From: Hermodice carunculata
Taxonomy: Eukaryota; Annelida; Polychaeta; Eunicida; Amphinomidae
Length of the DNA stretch: 64,000 nucleotides
Direction of reading: 5' to 3'
Assembly (NCBI GenBank): GCA_964020975.1
Contig: OZ026619.1
Location: 98,700,148 to 98,764,147 of the forward strand
In this document: positions 12,842 to 22,300 of the stretch, one piece after another
How the letters are laid out: each line of letters starts with the position of its first letter
How positions within the stretch are numbered: position 1 is the stretch's first letter
Translations under genes and position numbers: made by a program
The notes under the pieces: generated by a model
Told to the model about the DNA's origin: nothing
What the model saw: the letters and a program-made list of their open reading frames with translations, nothing else
The model's database searches: none

Positions 12842-13960
12842 ATGCAGCCACCTATTACAAACACTTCTAATTCAAACGTCAGATCCAATTCTGTACAAAT
12901 GGTCGAAAATCACACCGCGACACTGGGACCAGATTATGCGTACCCGGAATATAAAATAGTGTGCCTGACATGGGTGTTCATTGGTCCAGTAGTTGGCCTA
13001 GTTGGTTTTGTTGGGAACACGCTGTCATTCCTGGTTCTGCACAGACAAGCCATGAGGTACACCTCATGCAGTTTCTACGGTCGATTACTTGCCATATTTG
13101 ACACAATGGTGCTGACGTTCGGATTGTTTCCGAAGTGGATCAGTAGGGCGCGGAGAGAAGATATAATTGCCAACCATACATCGATTTGTATCTTGCAAAG
13201 GTTTCTTTTTATTTATTCGTCAGATGTCGCCACCTGGATTATATGTGCACTCACATTTGACCGATTAATTGCTGTCTGCTTTCCTTTAAAAAGAAAAATT
13301 ATTTGCACGCTTTCAAGAGCGAAACATTGCCTTCTTTTATTGATGATAATGGCTTTTGCCAAAAATTTTACAACGTTCCTTAGCAGGGGAACAAAAGCAA
13401 CTACTGAAGGTAACGTAACAATTGTCGGGAAATGTCACCCTATTTCTGAGTATACCTACTATCGAGAAAGAGTTCGACCTTGGATAGCTTTGTTCACAGT
13501 GTGCGTCTTCCCTTTTATATTCATTATTATTTGTAATATTGCTATTATAGTATCACTTAAACGCACAAGAAAAAGACAAGAAAGCACTACAAAAGATAAA
13601 ACTACCGATGCCGCCACCTTGCGGCAATTAACTGTCACGTGCTTAGGCATCTCTTTCGCATTTCTTATATTGATGACCCCTGCACCTTCATTGGTAGTGG
13701 CACGTAAATATTGGGTGAAAAATAAACAAGACAAAGCAACCGACCACCTCTTGTCAAAGCTTGCCAATTTGTTAATATATGTCAACAACTGTATTAACTT
13801 CTTTATCTATTCACTAACTGGAGCCAAATTTAGATTTGAACTGAAGAAAATGTTGTTGGAATATGTCTCCCGTCCCGTCCATAGATTTATGTGTAACATT
13901 TTCAAACAAAAAGATAAAGACCGTTCTCTGCAACTCCCTCATCTCGTAACTCACATGTAG
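12842..13960 (+). CDS. Rhodopsin-type (class A) GPCR, peptide-receptor-like, copy 1
   Basis: This is a single-exon gene of 372 codons. ATG at 12842 is chosen because an in-frame TAG sits just upstream (12836-12838); the open frame's earlier GTG is not a credible start. Seven hydrophobic segments lie at about 39-66, 75-95, 114-139, 161-178, 211-238, 263-286 and 306-326. GN at 58-59 is the TM1 hallmark; C116 and C198 are the likely TM3-ECL2 disulfide. The TM3 DRY motif is DRL (140-142), TM6 has TP (279-280) without the usual CWxP, and TM7 reads NNCINFFIY instead of NPxxY. The N-terminus has N-glycosylation sites (NTS, NHT). The plasma-membrane role and G-protein coupling follow from the family; the ligand is unknown. 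Copy 1 has I153-I154 where copy 2 has N-F. Confidence 0.9.
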   Translation: MQPPITNTSNSNVRSNSVQMVENHTATLGPDYAYPEYKIVCLTWVFIGPVVGLVGFVGNTLSFLVLHRQAMRYTSCSFYGRLLAIFDTMVLTFGLFPKWISRARREDIIANHTSICILQRFLFIYSSDVATWIICALTFDRLIAVCFPLKRKIICTLSRAKHCLLLLMIMAFAKNFTTFLSRGTKATTEGNVTIVGKCHPISEYTYYRERVRPWIALFTVCVFPFIFIIICNIAIIVSLKRTRKRQESTTKDKTTDAATLRQLTVTCLGISFAFLILMTPAPSLVVARKYWVKNKQDKATDHLLSKLANLLIYVNNCINFFIYSLTGAKFRFELKKMLLEYVSRPVHRFMCNIFKQKDKDRSLQLPHLVTHM

Positions 13961-15188
13961 TGTATAAATTAGGAAATATGAAATACCAATCAAGCTCAAT
14001 GAACTTTGACCTTACTGCCTGTAGTGCTCCATACGCGACGAGACGCCACCATGACGGTCAGTGAAAAAAAGTGAACTACTAACATGGGCAAGCTCATATT
14101 GTCGGGAATCTGACCGTTTGCAATTTTGAATATGTATGTGGCACAAAAGTACATTGTAGAGTCAACAGTAAAATATTTGGACATGGAATTAGACAAATGA
14201 TCCATACTGTCTGTTAAAAGTATGGATGCGGAGCAACCGGTTCCTGCAGGGAAAAGTATCGCTGCCAATCTGTAAGAAGTGATGAAGGTTTTCTCTCCCA
14301 AAACAAATGACAATCAAAATACACTTGATTGGTCAACTTCGTGAAGCAGCCTGATAACTGACTGTCATAGAATTCGGTGTTACCCTCATATGAGTATCCG
14401 ACATTGGGTGTGCTGTGGTTTGATTTGTATGATTATGGAGCGTTGCAATTAATTACAACTATAGGCACCGTTTGTAAAATCCAATACACTAATTTAGCTT
14501 GAAATGTAAAAATTCATGTAATCTTTAATCGTGTCACAAAAAGTAATAAAGGTGACTGATGGGTTTTTGTTACCCTGGGAAAAATGTCTGAAAAACAAGC
14601 TGAAAGCCTGATTTTCTTGATCTGTATGGGATTCGGCATTGTATGTCCAGACAGTCTTGAGACACCAAAAAAACATTTGTTTAAGCATGGATATTTAATT
14701 TTAGCTTATCTATGCCTTTTTGCAACAGTCTGTGAACAAAGATGGTGGTACACACTGCAACTGCAGAAAACAGAACACCCATTTGTCAACTGACTGGTTC
14801 TTCAAGTGTGCTTTCATTGTACATGCCAGTGTGATGTAATGATGGTTAGCTTTGAGGTCACAAACAGCACATAATGGACAATAGCGACAGACCGGTCATA
14901 TGGCCGCGTTTATGCTGCGCTATTGCAGTGTTCACAAACAACCCCATTCATAGACTGGGGAAAAATTGCAGTAATTTTATAATTCCATCAACAGGCCGAA
15001 ATTTAAATCTGTCTGCTTAAAGTTATGTTTTTTACTGTCCAGGAGTGTAATTCAGATCTATGACTTCAAACATGTAGAATATTTTATATTTTCAGGTGAC
15101 AAAACCTCATCAGACACACTTTATCAACGACCCGCATCACGCTTTATTAACAATTGAAAGGTGCACTGATCAAAAGAATGAATGATCC
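13961..15188. other. No gene recognised downstream of GPCR, copy 1
   Basis: Short frames on both strands without domain signatures. The sequence is likely 3' untranslated region and spacer. No convincing AATAAA stands immediately after the GPCR stop. Confidence 0.5.
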
Positions 15189-15375
15189 TCAGAAAATCCG
15201 TCAGTCCTATTATGCAGACTTCACTTATTGAAAGTTCTGAGAAAATACATCAGTCCTATTACGCAGATTCGCTTATAGCAAATTCTGAGAAAAACATGTC
15301 AGTCCTATTACCCAAACTTCACTTATTGCATATCCTGAGAAAATATGCCAGCTTTATTGCTCAGACTTTATTGAT
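15189..15375. repeat. ~49-bp tandem repeats, about 3.7 units, copy 1
   Basis: Units start at about 15189, 15238, 15286 and 15336. Each has TGAGAAAATA, then CAGTCCTATTA, then CAGACTTCACTTATTG. The 83-codon frame through them is repeat-derived. Confidence 0.75.
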
Positions 15376-15553
15376 TGATCAACTTAACTGTCTCGTCGGT
15401 TTTTCACTTACAAATGTGATCTTCTATCAGTGAAATAAATACATTCAATCCGTAATATCCTCTGACTTTAAACACCCAGGTTATTACTATTTCTTGCAGC
15501 AATTGCAAAAGTTTTTTTCCGGCATGAACATACCAAGCTTAAAGCATTAATAA

Positions 15554-15755
15554 TACAAGAACTTTGCCAGGCCATCCGGGATGGCAAAGTATTCTATCTG
15601 CATAACATTAATAATTATACGAGACCTTTGCCGGGCTATCTTGATGACAAACTATCCTGCCTGGATAACAGTAACCGTAATAATGATACGAGACTTTTTT
15701 CCAGGCTCTCCGAGATGGTAAACTATCCTGTCTGGATAACAGGAATAGTAATGTT

Positions 15756-15823
<68 letters not shown>

Positions 15824-15905
15824 TATTATTATTATTGTTATTATTATTAGAGAACTTTGCCAGGCTATATGGGATGGCAAACTATCCTGCTTGGACATTT
15901 CATAT
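15554..15905. repeat. ~65-70-bp repeats interrupted by (TCA)n(TTA)n, copy 1
   Basis: Four units carry CTTTGCCAGGC, then GATGGCAAACTATCCTG, then TGGATAACA. Between the third and fourth lies a (TCA)n tract at about 15758-15822 followed by TTA repeats. The (TCA)n gives poly-Ser and poly-Met frames that are not genes. The tract is 3 bp longer than in copy 2. Confidence 0.75.
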
Positions 15906-16520
15906 AGGATTAACATACTTCTATGCATGTAATCTAGTATTAAAGTAAGAACTGAATTAATCTGAAATCATAAAACTGAGAAATGGTGCATATAAACTCG
16001 CCAAAGATGATTTTATTACTGACTCAGAAATATGAATCAACCAGCCTTTGCAAAAACATGACCTTGCAGGATTGACATGTAGCTTGAGCAATACAAACAT
16101 GCGTCGATTTATGTCTGTAGTACACCAAGTTATTTTACAAGAATGACAAGAAGAAACTCAAGATCTGGAGGGGAAGGAACTGAATACACTGAAGAGTTTC
16201 AATTCTGAACTCGCATTGAAAGGTTCGTCATGCCATAGTAATAAGTTAACTCAAAAGAATGAAAAAAAACCTGAATCCAACATAATGAAACGTCTGCTGC
16301 CAGACATCCTATTTTTCTTCAAATAAATGCCACTTGTTTCTTCTCCAAATACTTTCCAAACATCAATTTGCAAGAATATAACTTCCACCTTTTCCTCTCT
16401 GTTGTCATAACGTCTTATAGCTATCATATACTTTACTCCAGTTCTTCATTTTTCTTAACTAAATCAATTAAACAACTCTGCATGATTGTCATGGCAACCG
16501 ATGTAACTCATACAGGGTAT
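15906..16520. other. No gene recognised, end of copy 1
   Basis: AT-rich sequence with no supported gene. It ends at the duplication junction after GGGTAT. Confidence 0.5.
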
Positions 16521-16620
16521 CCTTAGCGCCGCCACCCCTTTCTGTCGACCAGCCGCCAATACGGGTTGATGCGCATTGTAAAAATAGGGGTCTAAACGCC
16601 GCCCCTTTCTGTCGACATCC
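16521..16620 (+). repeat. Left terminal inverted repeat
   Basis: CCTTAGCGC starts exactly at the duplication junction. A CGCC/CCCTTTCTGTCGAC block appears twice (about 16529-16549 and 16597-16616), spaced 68 bp, each followed by a CC-GCCAAT-like stretch. This matches the ~67-bp module period at the right end. Confidence 0.8.
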
Positions 16621-16659
16621 TGCCAATGTGTTCTTATACGTACAAAAAAATTTCAATTC

Positions 16660-16695
16660 TCAAAACCCAACGTGTACTAATACGTATTTTTGCCA
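16660..16695 (-). repeat. Inverted subterminal motif
   Basis: AACGTGTACTAATACG near 16670 is, on the minus strand, a close match to the CGCATTAGTACGTT motif found at about 26701 on the right side. It is a candidate left-end transposase site. Confidence 0.4.
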
Positions 16696-16937
16696 ATATT
16701 TTCTTCTATTTTCTTGTTGATTTTTTCACCCATTTACGGTTTAACCTGTTTTGACTATTTTGACACGAAACAAATTACGTATTAATCGGATATGGTAATT
16801 GTGTATGAATTTTCATGGTCATACGTATTAAAGCGATTTGGAGCTCCATTTTGTCTAGGTATTCTCCAATACAACGTGTTGGATGTTTTGCCATGAGCAT
16901 GTATATACCGACTGCTTTGATCAATGTACTTGGTATT

Positions 16938-17380
16938 ACGGATCAGAACGATTCATTTGATTTGCATCTTTTACAATTTAATTGTGTACAGTTATATATC
17001 AATATAAAGATATAATCACAGTACGAATGTAAACGATTTGGTTGCTGAAAGAGAAAAACTTACAGGACACACAATAATCCGTTTGGGCACTATTAAAAAG
17101 TTTGATCCTCTATGTTTTCTACCCTGTTAAAACCTTTGCTGCATGAATTTAAGTGACGCTACAACGGATCAGAACGATTTATTTGTTTTAAACGTTTTAC
17201 AATCGTGTATAGTTATATATTAATATAAAGATGTAATCATTACAGTGCAGTACGAATGAAAACGACTTGGTTGCTGAAAGAGGAAAAGCTGAGGAGATAC
17301 ACAATGATCCGTTTGGGCAGGATTAAGAAGTTTGATCTCCTATGTTATCTGGCCTGTTAAAAGCTTTGCTGAAGTGATAC
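16938..17380. repeat. Two ~222-bp tandem repeats upstream of the fusion gene
   Basis: ACGGATCAGAACGATT begins at 16938 and recurs at 17164. The units share AGTTATATAT, ATAAAGAT, GTACGAATG, TTGGTTGCTGAAAGAG, ATCCGTTTGGGCA, AAGTTTGAT and CTGTTAAAA in the same order with small indels. They lie 460-900 bp before the start codon, inside the transposon. Confidence 0.8.
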
Positions 17381-17843
17381 CACGTACAAACGGGCACGTG
17401 TCGGCATTTTTCATTTTTTGTTAATAAATAACCTACTGCATCTTGACTACGGGATCTTTACATATAATATCCTCGAATTACGCATAGGGCCGTGTTGGTT
17501 CAAATGTACAATTTGAAAATTTCCGGCGTAAAATTGCGACAATGTTTTCTCAATAACGGACAACATCGTTTTGGCTTTTCTTTGAGATTGCTGAAAAGTT
17601 ATCTGAAAGATTACAAATTCGGGATTGGTACGTTTTGGCGTTTCGGCATTGTGTGCTGATACGGACGAATCAGTTTTGGCTGTTACCTCATTTTGCCACC
17701 AAACCACACACCGACACGCAATGGCAATACAAGCACAGCATCTGGTTCATCTTTGATGCGGTTTGGGAAAGGCGCGAAGATGGGGTAATTAACCTATATA
17801 CAGACTATATCATCAGAGCGGAGCGGGTGCAGAGGCAGGGAAG

Positions 17844-19218
17844 ATGGCAGATGAACCATCGCGAGATGATGATACAAATGGGTAAGTTACATGGAGATTT
17901 AAGTCACTACAATCTTAAATTTGTCATAAAACTTTGTTTGTCAGCAAAGTGAATAGGAATTAAACTTTCAGTGTACATTCAGGGTCCCGCAAGTAAAGAA
18001 AATTCTGACTTGTGTCGTACGACCGAAACACGTGCAATGGCCACTTGAGTTTATTGGAGTGGACGATGGGGTTAAAGGTTGCTTAATTGTTGGCTGCTTA
18101 GATCTACACTCGTACATTTAATCGCAAAAAGTCATCATGTATATTGAAATGCAAAACAACATTATCTTTACAATGAGGAAACATCATATTTAAAGCACAA
18201 TCAGATCATGTATGGACGCTAGATCAACAGGCAACATGTCTCAATATTGATTCTAGGTCAATGAAGCTGAAGAGGTCAAGTTACATACAAACTTTGTGTG
18301 TTCAGATCTTTTATAGTGTGTGTATGATGTGTTAGCATTACTAAGACCTGACCTAATCCATCTACCTGCATCATGCATTTAACGTCCTTATTTTACAGAT
18401 TTCAAAGAGACCAGCAAGTCAGAGATGCAGCTTTCAACGTGGACGAAAGTGCATTGACATATTTACCACCCGACAATCCATGTAAAGAATGCTTTAAACC
18501 TATCCAAACAACAAGCGATGGAAACTGCCTGTTCAATGCTGTGTCTTTGGCTATTTCAGGTAAAAAGCATTTGTTTAATTATGAAACTTTAGTATTTGTT
18601 AAGTTAATTACCGTCTGCAGTGCTTAAAAAGTTCAGTTCAGTATTGCAACTAGTGTATATATAGTGACGGATATAGTTTTTAGAAAATTGAAATGAAAAA
18701 CAAACTGGCCGGATATTTAGATGTGGTGCCTATGGTTACATAAATAATGCTTTCATTCTATAAATTATCGTGCAAAATTGGTATTTGTTGAGTTGCAGAT
18801 TTTCGCATATCGTACTTTTGTACGAAAAAGTGGCAAAAGTGCAAGAAGAAAAGACCAACCATCCAGAAAACTCAACAATGCTAATTATATCAAATTGGAT
18901 TTATAGAAACTGAATAGAAAATGATATTTGTAATTGTCCTTCATTACCAATTGTAGTTGCCAAGTATGTTTGAGAATCTACCCAGAAAACGTATAACATC
19001 ACCCGCATCTTATTGTGGAAGAGGACTATCACCGATTCGTTTTAGTGCATACATACCAAGCAGCAAGTGATGGAAGAAAAAGCATGTAATCAATTTGAGC
19101 ATGAAAATGTAGGAAAATATAGCATTACTTTTTGCAACAAATAGACGCTTTACTTATGGAGTCTCAGTCACATATATTAGGAAGGTAATCAAATACATAT
19201 GTAACAGTGTAATACGGG

Positions 19219-19301
<83 letters not shown>

Positions 19302-22300
19302 GCTCCACCTGTCTACTATTATCCTCTCTTTGTGTGACTGGTAAAACATTAATTTGGAAGGGAGTGACAAGTGGAGCTTGTTTTGTTTGTTTGTTTGTTT
19401 TCTGAAGGGGCCGAAAACTTGGGAAGGAAACTCCGTGAGGAAACTGCAGATGAACTAAAACAGAACGCAAAACTATATACATGCCATCCAAAGATAATGA
19501 AAGCTACGCAACACCCTGATGCATCACTCTCGTGCAACACATATATGGTTGCAGGTCTAAAAGATAGCGCATTTCAAGTTTATCAAGAATCCAATGACCT
19601 TGAATTGGCAATACGTGAGGAAGGCCGGGACACAAATCAACAAAACACATGGTCAGGAATTTACCAAATGTTGGCGCTGGCGAATGTCATTAGGAGACCC
19701 ATGTATTCAGTCTATCCAGACGTAAACAGAAGTATAAGGCCATTGTTTCACGGATGTATCGAATGTTTGCCGCACATAGAACAAAAGTCCCCAGAACCAA
19801 TATACATCCTGTGGACTCGGGACAGGGAAAACCTGAATGAAAAGAAATTCCAACCAAACCATTTTGTTCCATTAGTTGATATTAGTAAAAAGGTGGAGGG
19901 AGCAAATCAAAAGATGGCTGACCCATCGGCATTGGAATTTGAGGATGATATCCCATTAGAAGTATGGTTGGAGCTAGAAAACCTATCACAACAGAAGTCT
20001 GGGACTTTAAAAACCAGAAGTCAGGATGAAGAACATAATGAGACAGACAATGGATTCCTAGCACATGATGAAACACCACTCGATACATTGGAAAATAAAG
20101 CTTCAATAGATCAAGACAACAACACCTCAACACCACATATTTCGCCGAAAAATGAAGCTTCAAGGGATCAGGAAAGCAGTAATTTGAAAGAAGAATCCAG
20201 TATTCCTTCTAAATATGAAGCCCAGCCTGCAACAAGAAATAAAAATCAGGACAACAGGAAGGCAGGAGATGGATTCATCAGCAATGATGAAATAATTAAT
20301 CTGAAAAATGAAGTTTCAAGGGATCAAGCGAGCAGAAATTTGAAAGAACAAAGCAGTATTCCTTCTAAAGATGAAGACCAGCCTGCAATAGGAAGTCAAC
20401 ATCCTGACCACGAGAAGGCAGGAGATGGATTTACCAGCAGCGACGAAATACCACTAGTTACTCTGAAAAATGAAGTGTCAAGGGATCAAGAGAGCAGTAA
20501 TTTGAAAGAACAAAACAGTATTCCTTCTAAAGATGAAGACCAGCCTGCAATAGGAAGTCAACATCAGGACCATGAGAAGGCAGCATATGGATTTACCAGC
20601 AGCGACGAAATACCGCTAGTTAATCTGAAAAATGACGTGTCAAGGGATCAAGAGAGCAGTAATTTGAAAGAACCAAGCAATATTCCCTCTGAATATGAAG
20701 ACCAGCCTGCAATAGGAAGTCAACATCTTGACCATGAGAAGGCAGCATATGGATTTACCAGCAGCGACGAAATACCACTTGTTACTCTAAAAGATGAAGT
20801 TTCAAGGGATCAAGAGAGCAGTAATTTGAAAGAACAAAACAGCATTCGTTCTAAAGATGAAGACCAGCCTGCAATAGGAAGTCAACATCAGGACCACAAG
20901 AAGGCAGGAGATGGATTCACCAGCAGTAACGAAATACCACTAGTTACTCTGAAAAATGAAGTGTCAAGGGATCAAGAGAGCAGAAATTTGAAAGAACAAA
21001 ACAATATTCCTTCTAAAGATGAAGACCAGCCTGCAATAGGAAGTCAACATCAGGACCACAAGAAGGCAGGAGATGGATTCACCAGCAGCGATGAAATACC
21101 ACTAGTTAATCTGAAAAATGAAGTGTCAAGGGATCAAGAGAGTAGTACTTTCAAAGAACGACAAAGTATTTATTCTAAGCATGAAGACCAGCTTAGCAAA
21201 AGAGGCCAAAATAAAGAAGGTGACGACACAGACGATGGATTTACCACAAGTGATGAAACACCTCTTATGGTGAAAAAACAGGAAACTTCCTCAGATGGTT
21301 TTACAACAGGGGATGATGCCCCCCTTATTGACACCCAAAGTCCCATTAACTTTGAAGCTAATTGTGCTCCTCTGAAAAATGATTCCTTATCCAGAAGCAG
21401 AAAAAAGCAGAAAAATGAATTGATAACTAAGAAATCCAACACAGAGGAGGAAGTGTGTAAACAGGTTCATGTCACAACTAGTTCAGACGAACATAATCCA
21501 GCCAAGAAGAGAAAGAAAAGATATGGATCAACAGATAAAAATGAAACACTTAAGTCACCAAATGCAAGTTTCACAGAAGAGATTGAATCAGATTTTGAGA
21601 GTGACGATGATATGAATATTATTGCCCCTCCAGACGAAGGCGATACAGATGATGGATCTGACTCAGACAGTAGCGATGAATCAGTGATTACTGCCATAAA
21701 GTGGGGGAAAGAACTAACTTCAATCCAGCCTGGAAATTTTAAAGGCCCTACTCCAGGATCAAAAGCAACTTTACCACACCAAGCAACAGAATTGGACTAC
21801 TTTTTTCTGATTTTCCCGGAACATGAAATTAAACAAATTACAAAGTCAACAAATGAGTATGTGAGCATCTATCAGACACAAATGAGGAAAAAGAAAAAGG
21901 ATTGGGTGGACACAGAATATAAATGCATAAGTGAGGCCGAAATTCGAGCTTTTCTTGGCATTCGTATGCTTATGGCAATAGATCCAAAATACAGTCAAGA
22001 CGACTATTGGTCATCAAGCCAAGCACTACGAAATAATGCCATATGCCAAGTAATGTCCAGAAACCGCTTTCGAGTGATACAGCGCTATTTCCACATAAAC
22101 AACCCTTTGGAAGACCCAGCTCGCCAAAAGGGGGGAAATTGAAAAGAAAACATCAGAAAAGATCCACTGTACAAAGTGAAACCCATCTTGGATCACGTCT
22201 GTAAAAAGTCCAAAGATCTGTATAACCTCCATGCTAACGTAGCAATTGACGAGGCAATGATCAAATATCATGGAAGGCATTGGGGGATTGTCGGAGCGCC

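Larger units (their letters stand above)
1..16520. repeat. First copy of a ~21.26-kb tandem duplication (right 16.5 kb visible)
   Basis: This stretch matches 21241-37776 almost base for base. The offset begins at 21240 and drifts to 21256 only through simple-repeat length changes: (TA)n, (ATGT)n, (GT)n, a poly-A and (TCA)n. I found 12 substitutions, at 4453, 5219, 5952, 8611, 8646, 10145, 10169, 10921, 11314, 11317, 13299 and 13301. Homology ends sharply after GGGTAT at 16520 (37776 in copy 2). The window opens inside exon 3 of the transposon gene, so about 4.7 kb of this copy should lie upstream. The identity is read directly; the missing left part is inferred. Confidence 0.95.

Noticed and set aside
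15189-15375. CRISPR-like array
   Set aside because: The ~49-bp units are contiguous degenerate tandem repeats without distinct spacers, in a eukaryotic genome.
15608-15948. Poly-Ser / poly-Met proteins
   Set aside because: Created by the (TCA)n tract inside a DNA-level tandem repeat.
19371-19407. Gene start at 19371
   Set aside because: The GTG and following residues are intron; an acceptor at 19407 continues phase 1 from the DGNC exon.
22140-22142. TGA as selenocysteine
   Set aside because: No member of this family uses it at this loop and I see no supporting downstream structure; a nonsense mutation is simpler.
22049-22159. An intron that would splice out the TGA
   Set aside because: The only plausible sites would delete the conserved RFRVIQRYFHINNP block of the transposase.
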